Source: JAAYBG01 sp964411675 (GTDB taxonomy: Bacteria; Bacillota_I; Bacilli_A; ML615J-28; CAG-698). Taken from it: a stretch of 21,000 bases of DNA. The DNA is taken from assembly GCA_964411675.1 (NCBI GenBank), contig CAYPLR010000028.1, positions 1 through 21,000 on the forward strand, in the 5' to 3' direction. Under the pieces are notes generated by a model. That model saw nothing but the letters and a program-made list of their open reading frames with translations, was not told where the DNA came from and did no database searches. Below are positions 1 to 7,724 of this stretch, piece after piece (the first letter of the stretch is position 1; each line of letters opens with the position of its first letter). Made by a program: the position numbers and the translations under genes.

Positions 1-1
1 A

Positions 2-351
2 TGGTGGAGTAGAGGGGAGTTGAACCCCTGTCCAAACAAAAATCCATCTTGACTTCTACATGCTTATCTTATTGTCTTAGCTTTGCTCTTTAATGTGCAA
101 TAAGCAACCCACTAAAGAACTATCCTTTGGATCTCGGATTAATAGTCAAGGATTCCTATCACTCCAACACTTAGTATCTGAGCCCGAATTAGAATCCTAA
201 GTGAAGATTCTAAATGGACGCCGCTAGTTTATATTAAGCAGCTAAAAGTAAATTTTGTTTTGCGGTTAATTAATAAACCTCGCGTTTTAACGTTCGCTAC
301 AACGGCATGCAATCAATCTTTCATTTAGCCTGTCGAATCCATTACTACCCC
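2..351 (-). ncRNA. ssrA: tmRNA (transfer-messenger RNA)
   Basis: The RNA rescues stalled ribosomes together with SmpB by acting first as an alanyl-tRNA and then as an mRNA. On the minus strand the 5' end reads GGGGTAGTAATGGATTCGAC, a typical tmRNA start. The 3' end closes a T-arm (GGGTTCAACTCCC) and ends CTACTCCACCA with CCA encoded. GGGGUAG and CUACUCC form a 7-bp acceptor stem containing one G-U pair. An internal reading frame ends GCT GCT TAA (Leu-Ala-Ala-stop). The length of 350 nt is normal. The 5' end lies 5 nt after the stop of the zinc-ribbon gene. The 3' flank and terminator lie outside the window. Confidence 0.97.
234..263 (-). CDS. tmRNA proteolysis-tag reading frame
   Basis: Within ssrA the codons GCA AAA CAA AAT TTA CTT TTA GCT GCT TAA encode AKQNLLLAA, to which the tRNA-derived alanine is added first. 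An in-frame TAA three codons upstream of GCA limits how far back the frame can begin. The preceding UUAACC resembles the AUAACU before the resume codon in Bacillus subtilis, so GCA is the likely resume codon. The hydrophobic LLLAA end is the usual ClpX/Lon degradation signal. At ten residues including the first alanine, the tag is shorter than the 15-residue Bacillus tag. The exact resume codon is inferred. Confidence 0.8.
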   Translation of the reverse strand, partial: AKQNLLLAA

Positions 352-356
352 ATTTT

Positions 357-752
357 TTAACTTAATATCACATAAGCAATCTTAAAGATTGTTATGGCTA
401 AACCTACGTAAGCCAGTACAACACCAACATTTCTAACTGGTATAAGGTTTACTTTACACACTTTAGCTGCAGCAAAGAATGTTCCTAAAACAGACATTAC
501 TTCTAAAAGGACAAAAAAGATAACAACACTCCGATAAGAAGCAATTGTTAAGGCGATTAATACTGACATGATTCCCAATACAAATGTAATGATAGGACTA
601 TCAATTAATGTGCTTTTTCTACTCTTAGGTAAATCAGGATCTTCTTGAACAAGGATCTTTTCTTGTTTCTTAAACTCTTCTAGATTAAACCCACAGTTTG
701 CACATACATTATCGGTATCTCTAACTTCTTGTCCACAACTCTTGCATTTCAT
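357..752 (-). CDS. zinc-ribbon membrane protein of unknown function
   Basis: The protein has 131 residues. The N-terminus carries a CxxC-x10-CxxC zinc ribbon (C3, C6, C17, C20; starts MKCKSCGQEV). A charged linker follows, then about three hydrophobic segments (roughly 55-78, 80-95 and 108-130). The cytosolic zinc ribbon anchored to a membrane domain is common in Firmicutes hypothetical proteins, but no function is known to me. The ATG at 752 is chosen because AGGTGG, inside the last codons of smpB, precedes it; a longer frame reaches 782 without a better site. Only 1 nt separates it from smpB, so the two are probably translationally coupled. Its stop lies 5 nt before the tmRNA. The position suggests, but does not prove, a link to ribosome rescue. 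Confidence 0.85.
   Translation of the reverse strand: MKCKSCGQEVRDTDNVCANCGFNLEEFKKQEKILVQEDPDLPKSRKSTLIDSPIITFVLGIMSVLIALTIASYRSVVIFFVLLEVMSVLGTFFAAAKVCKVNLIPVRNVGVVLAYVGLAITIFKIAYVILS
361..374 (-). promoter_or_regulatory. possible extended -10 promoter for tmRNA
   Basis: On the minus strand, inside the end of the zinc-ribbon gene, TGTGATATTAAG gives a TGn-TATTAA extended -10. It is placed so that transcription would start a few nucleotides before the mature 5' GGGG. No good -35 box is visible. The alternative is that tmRNA is cut from the smpB operon transcript. Confidence 0.3.
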
Positions 753-753
753 A

Positions 754-1209
754 CTACCACCTAGATTTGTCTGCTTTTGCAATTTCCTTTTGAATATCTT
801 TTTTCTTTAGGTCTTCTCGCTTGTCATATTGTTTTTTACCTTTGCAAAGACCAATTTCAACTTTGGCTTTTCCTAAAACAATATAAACCGATAAAGGAAC
901 AATGGTTAAGCCATCAATGGCAACCTTACTTGCCCATCTTTTGATTTCCATCTTATGAGCAAGTAAAACACGGTCTCGATCCTCTTTGTGGTTAAAAATG
1001 TTGCCTTGATCGTATTTCGCAATATTCATATTAAAGATAATTAATTGGTTATCCTTTACTTGACAATAAGCATCTTGAATACTTACTTTGCTTTGCCTAA
1101 TCGATTTAATTTCCGTTCCTGTTAAAGAAATACCACACTCTAAAGTATCAAGAATAAAATATTCGTGGTTAGCTTTTTTATTTCGCGCGACGATGTTTCT
1201 TTCTTCCAT
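754..1209 (-). CDS. smpB: SsrA-binding protein SmpB
   Basis: SmpB binds the tRNA-like domain of tmRNA and brings it to stalled ribosomes, with its C-terminal tail filling the empty mRNA channel. The sequence has the family signature NKKANHEYFILDT, then GTEIKSIR, and the tail GKKQYDKRE followed by a lysine-rich helix ending KADKSRW. The length of 151 residues is normal. The start lies inside the 3' end of rnr, an overlap of about 32 bp that suggests coupling. ATG at 1209 (MEERNIV) is chosen. A GTG at 1218 adds three residues and is equally possible, since neither has a strong Shine-Dalgarno sequence. The partner RNA ssrA is encoded 400 bp downstream. Confidence 0.97.
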   Translation of the reverse strand: MEERNIVARNKKANHEYFILDTLECGISLTGTEIKSIRQSKVSIQDAYCQVKDNQLIIFNMNIAKYDQGNIFNHKEDRDRVLLAHKMEIKRWASKVAIDGLTIVPLSVYIVLGKAKVEIGLCKGKKQYDKREDLKKKDIQKEIAKADKSRW

Positions 1210-3343
1210 ACTTTTCACTCATTTCTTTACTTCTATCTTTTGGATTTCCTCTATCTTTATTATATACTATTTTAAAATCTATTTCACTAGTTTTTTTATC
1301 GGCATTAACAAGTTTCACTTGTACTCTATCACCGACACGATATTTTTTATTCGTTCTTTCACCCGTTAAAACATGATTGGCTTGATTAAATATATAATAA
1401 TCATCACTCATATCTTTTAAACGAATTAGTCCTTCAGCAGTATTATCTAACGAGATAAACATTCCAAAAGCTGTGATTGTTGAAATAGTCCCCATAAATA
1501 CTTGTCCAATAAAAGTACTCATATATTCTGCTTTCTTCATATCAAGAACAGCAAATTCACAATCAGCAGCACTTCTTTCTCGCTCGCTTGATTGTAATGC
1601 GATATTCGCAATTTTTTGAGTTAAAGAAGTAAATTCATTGGCATTAATATCGCCATTGAAGATATACTTACGTAATAAGCGATGAACGATTAAATCAGGA
1701 TATCTTCTGATGGGTGAAGTGAAGTGAGTATAACACTCACTAGCTAATCCAAAATGGCCAATATTTTCTTCACTATAAACAGCTTTCGCCATCATTCTTA
1801 AAACAACTGTCTTTAAAAAGGCATCTTCATCTTCAATACTATCTAAGAATTTCTGCAATTCCGCGACATGAGTTCCTCGTAATTGGTAACCTAAATAATT
1901 CGCTGTTGTTTTTAAATCACTCAGTTTAATCATATCTGGTTTATCATGAACTCGATAAATAAAAGGCAAATCCAAATGATTGATTACTTCTGATACCGAT
2001 TCGTTAGCAACAATCATAAATTCTTCTATGATTCTTTCACTGATACCACGATCTCGAACGACTAAATCAATTGGTTTTCCTTGTTCATCAACAATAATTT
2101 TTCCTTCAGGAACATCAAAATCTAGAGCCCCTCTTTTTCTTCTCTTGTCTGTTAGAATCGTAGATAATTCCTTCATCTTCACCAATGACTGGTAAACAAC
2201 TTCATAATCAGGAACTTCTTGAATTCCCTTTTCCAAAACTCTATTACAATCCGTATAATTTAATCGTTTCGTTGTTTTAATTACTCCAGGAAAAATGTCA
2301 CTTGTTATGACTTTTCCTTCCTGATTAATTTCCATTTCACATCCGATCACTAATTTATCTTGATTCGGATTTAAAGAACATAGGTCATTGGATAGTCTTA
2401 CGGGTAACATGGGAATAACACGATCTACTAAATAAACACTCGTTCCTCTACTATAAGCCTCTTTATCAATCAAAGAATTCTCACTTACAAAATGACTAAC
2501 ATCTGCAATATAAACACCTAATAGATAATTTCCATTCTCTAGTTGTTCAATTCCAACGGCATCATCTAAGTCTTTTGCATCCAAACCATCGATTGTAACA
2601 ATTAATTTGTTTCGTAAATCCCGTCTTTTGGTCATTTCATCCAGCGTATCATCTTCTAAATGACTCGCTTGATAAAGTACATCATCAGGGAATTGTAAAT
2701 TAAATCCTCTTTGAATTGCAATTTGAGTGATATCAATTCCAATATCGCTTTTATTACCTACTACATCAATAACATCGGCTTCGCAATATTCTGCCTCATA
2801 CTTTGTAATGACAGTTCTTACAATATCGCCTGCTTTTGCTTTACCAATATTTATAATATCAATTCTTTTGTTGATTGTTGAATCTTCTAACTCTAAAAAG
2901 TATTTCTCTTTTTTTAGTTTTAATTCTCCAACTACATATTTTAAACTTCTATTTAATATCTTTACAACTCTAGCTTCACTATTGTTTTTCGTTGAATCAT
3001 TTGTTTTTATCACTGAAAATAAAACTTCATCTTTATCCATTGCTTTTAGAAAGTCATATTTAGAAACATAAAAATCAAATGTGAATTCTTCTGATTTAAT
3101 AAAACCATAGTTTTGGTTTTTAATTGTGATAATTCCATGATATAATCCTGCACTAGCTAGGCTAATATATCGTGTTTTCTTTTTGTTCATTAAAATTTCA
3201 TCATGAATAACTAATTGATCAAGCTCTTTTTGTAATGCTGAAAATTCGCTTTCACCTTCCAGTGCTAAAGCTTGCCCCAATTCTAAAGTGGTTAATGGTT
3301 GATATTTTTTATCGTTAATAATTGTTAATATTTTCTCTTTCAT
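1178..3343 (-). CDS. rnr: ribonuclease R
   Basis: This is a processive 3'-5' exoribonuclease of the RNB family that degrades structured RNA. In trans-translation it removes the nonstop mRNA together with SmpB and tmRNA. The 721-residue protein has an N-terminal winged-helix region (about 1-60) and cold-shock-like domains (about 65-190). The RNB catalytic domain (about 235-570) holds the metal-binding acidic motif DGLDAKDLDDAV (D252, D258, D260, D261) and HFTSPIRRYPDLIVHR. An S1 domain (about 632-705) precedes a basic tail. The start is supported by AGGAG 7 nt before ATG. It overlaps smpB at its 3' end. A terminator-like hairpin sits just upstream, after secG, so expression may depend on readthrough. 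Confidence 0.97.
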   Translation of the reverse strand: MKEKILTIINDKKYQPLTTLELGQALALEGESEFSALQKELDQLVIHDEILMNKKKTRYISLASAGLYHGIITIKNQNYGFIKSEEFTFDFYVSKYDFLKAMDKDEVLFSVIKTNDSTKNNSEARVVKILNRSLKYVVGELKLKKEKYFLELEDSTINKRIDIINIGKAKAGDIVRTVITKYEAEYCEADVIDVVGNKSDIGIDITQIAIQRGFNLQFPDDVLYQASHLEDDTLDEMTKRRDLRNKLIVTIDGLDAKDLDDAVGIEQLENGNYLLGVYIADVSHFVSENSLIDKEAYSRGTSVYLVDRVIPMLPVRLSNDLCSLNPNQDKLVIGCEMEINQEGKVITSDIFPGVIKTTKRLNYTDCNRVLEKGIQEVPDYEVVYQSLVKMKELSTILTDKRRKRGALDFDVPEGKIIVDEQGKPIDLVVRDRGISERIIEEFMIVANESVSEVINHLDLPFIYRVHDKPDMIKLSDLKTTANYLGYQLRGTHVAELQKFLDSIEDEDAFLKTVVLRMMAKAVYSEENIGHFGLASECYTHFTSPIRRYPDLIVHRLLRKYIFNGDINANEFTSLTQKIANIALQSSERERSAADCEFAVLDMKKAEYMSTFIGQVFMGTISTITAFGMFISLDNTAEGLIRLKDMSDDYYIFNQANHVLTGERTNKKYRVGDRVQVKLVNADKKTSEIDFKIVYNKDRGNPKDRSKEMSEKYGRKKHRRAK

Positions 3344-3360
3344 ATGTTCTCCTATCGATG

Positions 3361-3384
3361 AAAAAAAGGCCTAACAGCAGGCCT
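3361..3384 (-). terminator. intrinsic terminator or attenuator between secG and rnr
   Basis: On the minus strand a 6-bp perfect stem AGGCCT...AGGCCT with a 6-nt loop is followed by seven T. It lies 15 nt after the secG stop and 18 nt before the rnr ATG. No promoter fits between the hairpin and rnr, so partial readthrough is likely. Confidence 0.8.
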
Positions 3385-3398
3385 ATAATTTCATATCA

Positions 3399-3632
3399 TT
3401 AGAATCTTTCTACAAAGAATGAAGCAAGAATTGCAAGTACAAAGAATGCGATTGATAGTCCAGTAATCGTATAGTTTATCCAAACTTCAATTCCTCGTTC
3501 TTTTTTGTTGGCAAATAATTCTGATTTTTCTCCAGAAAAAGCCACTGATGCATCTTCTTTAGATTTCTGTAAAACGATAATAGCAATTAATAAGCATGAT
3601 ACGATAAGCAATAAAATATCTACAGCTGTCAT
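3399..3632 (-). CDS. secG: preprotein translocase subunit SecG
   Basis: SecG is the small accessory subunit of the SecYEG channel that assists protein export. The 77-residue protein has two membrane helices (about 3-22 and 52-73). Between them is the conserved cytosolic loop with VLQKSKEDASVAFSGEKSELFANKK, typical of the family. AGGAGG precedes ATG at 7 nt. A consensus promoter lies 75-100 bp upstream and a terminator-like hairpin follows. The secG-rnr-smpB-ssrA order is common in Firmicutes. Confidence 0.95.
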   Translation of the reverse strand: MTAVDILLLIVSCLLIAIIVLQKSKEDASVAFSGEKSELFANKKERGIEVWINYTITGLSIAFFVLAILASFFVERF

Positions 3633-3651
3633 AAATCCTCCTGTTTATATA

Positions 3652-3666
3652 AATACCTGTGGTATT
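3652..3666. repeat. short perfect inverted repeat in the secG leader
   Basis: AATACC-tgt-GGTATT is a perfect 6-bp hairpin with a 3-nt loop, 13 nt upstream of the secG Shine-Dalgarno in the untranslated leader. It may act on mRNA stability or translation. It is too small to be a riboswitch. Confidence 0.4.
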
Positions 3667-3706
3667 AAAAGGTCAATTGTTGCTAGTTCATCAAACTAAC
3701 ATAGAT

Positions 3707-3735
3707 ATTATACCATAAATATAATGTAATAGCAA
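3707..3735 (-). promoter_or_regulatory. sigma-A promoter of secG
   Basis: On the minus strand TTGCTA, a 17-nt spacer and TATAAT form a good vegetative promoter. TGG before the -10 makes it an extended -10. The 14-bp block around the -10 (ATTATACCATAAAT on the plus strand) is identical to that of the tig promoter at 10327. Confidence 0.8.
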
Positions 3736-3742
3736 ACATTTT

Positions 3743-4171
3743 TTAAAGAAAAAAACAAAGCAATTCTTCAGTCACAATAACAAAATACTTTAAATAAATG
3801 ATTCCTGCACAAAGAGTAATGATACTCATCATATATGCCGGAAGAGTAAAAATAAATCCTTCTGTTGATACATGATAGTGAAACTCTTTAAAGGTTTCTG
3901 GATCATCATATTGCTTTAGACGTGGATTACATAGTTTACGAATTCGATAAATTATGTAGATAATGGCTTCAAATAATTGAGTGCTCGCTAGTGAAACAGT
4001 AAATGTCATAATCAGCGATGCGATTCCAGTCATTAATAAAACATCTCCTACTAATCTTTCAGGATGATTATTAAAAACTTTTAGAATAAAATATAGTCCC
4101 CCTGCTAACAACACGATTGATATCGCTGGAACAGCATAGGGAAGAAGTTTAACAATTCCGTGTCTACGCAT
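3743..4171 (-). CDS. small membrane protein of unknown function
   Basis: I do not recognise this 142-residue protein. It has a short basic start (MRRHG). Three to four hydrophobic segments can be read (about 9-30, 40-63, 107-128 and 125-141), and a cytosolic basic stretch (IYRIRKLCNPRLKQYDDPETF) lies in the middle. No catalytic motif is visible. GAGGTG precedes the ATG by 4 nt. Its own promoter sits immediately upstream, so close that the transcript should begin almost at the Shine-Dalgarno. It lies between the lon terminator and the secG promoter as a single-gene unit. Confidence 0.8.
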   Translation of the reverse strand: MRRHGIVKLLPYAVPAISIVLLAGGLYFILKVFNNHPERLVGDVLLMTGIASLIMTFTVSLASTQLFEAIIYIIYRIRKLCNPRLKQYDDPETFKEFHYHVSTEGFIFTLPAYMMSIITLCAGIIYLKYFVIVTEELLCFFL

Positions 4172-4187
4172 AAAACACCTCGCAATG

Positions 4188-4216
4188 ATTATAGCAACTT
4201 TTACTCATATAAGCAA
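4188..4216 (-). promoter_or_regulatory. promoter of the 142-residue membrane protein gene
   Basis: On the minus strand TTGCTT, a 17-nt spacer and TATAAT match a vegetative promoter. The -35 box overlaps the T-run of the lon terminator. The expected start point is the G of GAGGTG, so the leader would be only about 10 nt, with the ribosome binding site at the 5' end. Confidence 0.7.
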
Positions 4217-4247
4217 TAAAAAAGCAAGAATGTATGAATTCTTGCTT
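4216..4247 (-). terminator. intrinsic terminator of the tig-clpX-lon operon
   Basis: A perfect 10-bp stem, AAGCAAGAAT and ATTCTTGCTT, encloses a 6-nt loop. It is followed on the minus strand by a run of T, starting 5 nt after the lon stop codon. Confidence 0.92.
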
Positions 4248-4252
4248 CTTTT

Positions 4253-6571
4253 TTATAATAAAGCATGATGAATCACTTCATCTATCATTAGTACTGATAC
4301 TATTTCTAGATCTTTTCTAACACTTTCAGGTATTTCATCAATGTCTTTCATATTTTCTTGAGGAATTAAAATTTTCCCCAATCCACTACGATGAGCAGCA
4401 ATTGCTTTTTCACGTAAACCACCAATTGGTAAAACACGACCGCGCAATGTGATTTCCCCTGTCATCCCTATCTTATGATTTACTAAGCGATGAGAGAAAG
4501 CAGATATAATAGCTGTAGCAATGGTTACTCCAGCTGAAGGACCATCTTTTGGAACAGCACCTTCAGGAACATGAACATGGACGTCATTCTCATCAAATAA
4601 AGTTGAATCAATCGCAAATTTAGTGGCATTAGCCTTCACATAGCTTAATGCTGCTTGCGCTGATTCTTTCATGACATCTCCTAATTTACCTGTTAATACC
4701 AATCTTCCTTGGCCTTTATAATAGGTTACTTCAACCGGTAGAGTGTCACCACCATATTGTGTATAAGCCAAACCCGTAACAACACCAATTTGATCAACAT
4801 CATCAATCTTGTTGTACACATATTTAGGCTTTCCTAACCACTTTTCAATATTATCAGCATCGATTGTTACTTTATCAACCTTATCTAATAAGATAGTCTT
4901 AATGGCTTTTCTAATTAAAGTACCGATAAAACGTTCCAGTTCACGAACACCAGCTTCTTTTGTATAGTCACGAATGACTGCCCATAAAGCCTCGTCTGTC
5001 AGTTCAAAATCTGATTTGCTTAGTCCATGAATTTCTAATTGCTTATCAATTAAATGGCGCTTTGCAATCTCAAATTTTTCATATTCAGTATAACTACTTA
5101 ATTGAACTATTTCCATTCTATCTCTTAGAGCTAATGGAATATTTTCTAAATAATTAGCGGTAGCGATAAAAAACACTTTTGATAAATCATAAGGTTCTTC
5201 AAGATAATGGTCACTAAAGTATTTGTTTTGTTCACTATCTAGTACTTCTAATAAAGCACTAGATGGATCTCCTCTAAAGTCGCTTGACAATTTATCGACC
5301 TCATCCAATAAGAATACTGGATTAATCACTCCTGCTCTTCGCATTCCTTGTAAGATTCTTCCTGGTAAAGCACCGATATAAGTTCGACGATGTCCTCTAA
5401 TTTCTGATTCATCTTTTACACCACCTAGTGATTGCTTTACAAATTTCTTATTTAGACTTGTGGCAACTGAACGGGCCAAAGATGTTTTACCAACACCTGG
5501 AGGTCCAACTAAACATAAAATGGCTTGTGGTGTTTTTTTAGTCATAATTCTTACAGCTAAGTACTCAAGGATTCTCTCTTTTACAGCTTCTAGACCATAA
5601 TGATCATTGTCTAGTTGTTCTTTTGCTTTCCTAATGTCATTATTTTCTTTTGATTCGTTAGACCATGGTAAGCTGATAATAAAATCCAAATAGCTTCTTA
5701 GAATAGAACTTTCTCCGCTTGCTGAGTTCAACGAACTATAGCGATTTAATTCTGTTAGTGCTTTTTCTTCCATTTCTTTTGGCATTTTTGCTGCTAAAAT
5801 CTTTTTACGCATTTCATCAATATCTGTTTCTTTATTGACTTTATCACCAAGTTCATCTTGGATAACACGCATTTTTTCTCTTAAATAATATTCTTTTTGA
5901 CTCTCACTAATTGATTTTCTTACTTCTTGATCGATTTCATTTTCAATAGAGCGAATGTATTTCTCTCGCTTGATATCTTCAAGCATATAAGCAAGTCTTT
6001 GGCTGACACTTGGGTTTTGTAAATAGCGTAGTTTTGCATTAAAATCAAGTGGTAAATTATAAGCTAAAACATCTGTCAACTTATCAGCAGTAACTCCTTG
6101 AGAAATAATTCCTGATAATTCTGGATGGCCTTCAAATAATTTAGCCCCATCTTGTTCTAATTCACTAATTAATAAACGAACGTAAGCCAATTCTTTTTCA
6201 ACTTCATCATTAATAATTGGAACCGTAGCGATACTGGCCAGTAAGAATGGTGTTTTTTGAACAAATTCTAAAACGGTACATCTAACAACGCCTAGTAGCT
6301 TTACTTTGTGAACTGGTGCATTTCCCATTTCATAGACAATTTTTGCTATCAGTCCTTCTTGATATAATTCATCTGGATTAATTTCGTTCGCAGTTGGATT
6401 TTTTTGAACGAATAATGCGATATACTTATCTTGCTGCATAGCTTCTTTTAAAGCAGCTATGCTTTCAGGGCGACCCACATCCAATCTTATTTCATTGTTT
6501 GGTAAAGGAACAATTCCTTTCACTGCCATCGCTGGTAAGATAGCATTATCTAATCTAACATTTAAAAACAC
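4253..6571 (-). CDS. lon: ATP-dependent endopeptidase Lon
   Basis: Lon is a cytosolic AAA+ serine protease that unfolds and degrades misfolded and regulatory proteins. In relatives lacking other proteases it also degrades tmRNA-tagged ones. The 772-residue protein has an N-terminal substrate-binding domain (about 8-200), a coiled linker (about 200-300), Walker A GPPGVGKT (356-363) and Walker B VFLLDE (419-424). The C-terminal protease domain holds the Ser-Lys dyad S679 (DGPSAGV) and K722 (GGLREKAIAAHR), the same numbers as in E. coli Lon. The start is GTG, supported by AGAGGTGAT. It is the last gene of the tig-clpX-TF-like-lon operon and is followed by a strong terminator. No CtsR or CIRCE box was seen. 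Confidence 0.98.
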   Translation of the reverse strand: MFLNVRLDNAILPAMAVKGIVPLPNNEIRLDVGRPESIAALKEAMQQDKYIALFVQKNPTANEINPDELYQEGLIAKIVYEMGNAPVHKVKLLGVVRCTVLEFVQKTPFLLASIATVPIINDEVEKELAYVRLLISELEQDGAKLFEGHPELSGIISQGVTADKLTDVLAYNLPLDFNAKLRYLQNPSVSQRLAYMLEDIKREKYIRSIENEIDQEVRKSISESQKEYYLREKMRVIQDELGDKVNKETDIDEMRKKILAAKMPKEMEEKALTELNRYSSLNSASGESSILRSYLDFIISLPWSNESKENNDIRKAKEQLDNDHYGLEAVKERILEYLAVRIMTKKTPQAILCLVGPPGVGKTSLARSVATSLNKKFVKQSLGGVKDESEIRGHRRTYIGALPGRILQGMRRAGVINPVFLLDEVDKLSSDFRGDPSSALLEVLDSEQNKYFSDHYLEEPYDLSKVFFIATANYLENIPLALRDRMEIVQLSSYTEYEKFEIAKRHLIDKQLEIHGLSKSDFELTDEALWAVIRDYTKEAGVRELERFIGTLIRKAIKTILLDKVDKVTIDADNIEKWLGKPKYVYNKIDDVDQIGVVTGLAYTQYGGDTLPVEVTYYKGQGRLVLTGKLGDVMKESAQAALSYVKANATKFAIDSTLFDENDVHVHVPEGAVPKDGPSAGVTIATAIISAFSHRLVNHKIGMTGEITLRGRVLPIGGLREKAIAAHRSGLGKILIPQENMKDIDEIPESVRKDLEIVSVLMIDEVIHHALL

Positions 6572-6591
6572 AGTATCACCTCTTTTCTGTT

Positions 6592-7710
6592 TTATATTTT
6601 AATATCTATTATTTTTTCTTCTAAACAATAATTGAGAATATTCAATTCTTGTACTCTTCGATTAAAGAACGATTCCTCAAAATAAGTTTCTTCTCCTTCA
6701 AGTAGATGTGCTAACATCTGTTCATCTTCCACTTTATTGAGATACTTGATTCGTTCGTCTTCCTTTTTCATATCGATGATACTACTTAAGTATTCAATAA
6801 TCAGCATTCTTTGGATACCTAAAGTATATTCAACCTTATCGTTTGCTATATCTAAGTTACGCGCAAAACGTTTATAGAAATCAGTAACATAATGATCAAA
6901 GACCAATTGTTTATTTTGAATAATAAACTCTGTTATATAATAAACAATTATGTCCAACAATTTTCCAAATTCAAGGGTATCTTTAATTTTTTTCTTGAAT
7001 CCTTCTATCGTTATTACTCTTGAAAAATGCAGTTTTTTAACAATTTCTTCAGTAATAGGCATTGCTGATTTTGTTTCTATTTTTATTATTTTTGCTTCAA
7101 CTTTAATTTCATCTTCATCTATAGGTACGATATCATCCACATGTTTGTGAATAAACTTTTCACCATCTATATCAAAATTTTCACCAGTCATATCGAATGT
7201 TTGATCTTTTATTGTATTAATTAGAAAATCATCTTTTTTATACAATAAATCATAAGTAACGATTGCTTCATTGGTAACTTCACCACTAGGTACAACTTGA
7301 AAATACCCTTGTTTCAACAATATCTTCTTTATCGTATTTTCCAAATCTTCATCTTCAATTGTAATATCTAAAAATTTAGTTGGTATATAAGTAGGCAGTT
7401 CCAAATCAATATTGTCTGGAAGAATACAAAATTGCGCAATCCCTATTAATGAATTTCCCCTTTCAATTTTTGTCAGGTATTTAATCATTTTCGGGCCTAT
7501 GATATAAACATCGAGGTTTTCAATTTCATCAGCAATGATTTCAATTTCAATTTTTTCTTTCACCGCTTCGATTATGAATTCGTCACGAGAGTTAACAAGA
7601 TCAGCATTTTCATCATATACATCGGTAAAAATATTATTCATTTCTTCACTTGATATTTCAAAATACATTTGGTGAAATTGATCACTAACATAATCTTGTT
7701 TTATGCGCAT
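6592..7710 (-). CDS. degenerate trigger-factor-like protein between clpX and lon
   Basis: I infer that this 372-residue acidic protein is a distant trigger factor paralogue. Read side by side with the real Tig encoded upstream, three blocks correspond. FCILPDNIDLELPTYIPTKF (94-113) matches the VFPEVELGKYFGVEVK block. A PPIase-like segment lies at 147-212. IETKSAMPITEEIVKKL (211-227) matches the IKHRVLPTPDEEFFKEL segment before the helical C-terminal domain. The ribosome-docking signature GFRxGKxP is absent, and the PPIase-like domain is shortened, about 65 residues. GGAGG lies 4 nt before ATG. It sits 14 bp after clpX and 20 bp before lon, so it is cotranscribed with them. A chaperone or adaptor for ClpX or Lon is possible but unproven. 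Confidence 0.75.
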   Translation of the reverse strand: MRIKQDYVSDQFHQMYFEISSEEMNNIFTDVYDENADLVNSRDEFIIEAVKEKIEIEIIADEIENLDVYIIGPKMIKYLTKIERGNSLIGIAQFCILPDNIDLELPTYIPTKFLDITIEDEDLENTIKKILLKQGYFQVVPSGEVTNEAIVTYDLLYKKDDFLINTIKDQTFDMTGENFDIDGEKFIHKHVDDIVPIDEDEIKVEAKIIKIETKSAMPITEEIVKKLHFSRVITIEGFKKKIKDTLEFGKLLDIIVYYITEFIIQNKQLVFDHYVTDFYKRFARNLDIANDKVEYTLGIQRMLIIEYLSSIIDMKKEDERIKYLNKVEDEQMLAHLLEGEETYFEESFFNRRVQELNILNYCLEEKIIDIKI

Positions 7711-7724
7711 AACCCCTCCATGAA

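Noticed and set aside
1088..3071. Plus-strand ORFs opposite smpB and rnr
   Set aside because: They are antisense shadows of well-supported genes and have no domain or ribosome binding site.
3636..3736. Riboswitch or T-box leader upstream of secG
   Set aside because: The leader is only about 65 nt with one 6-bp hairpin. No T-box sequence or terminator/antiterminator pair is present.
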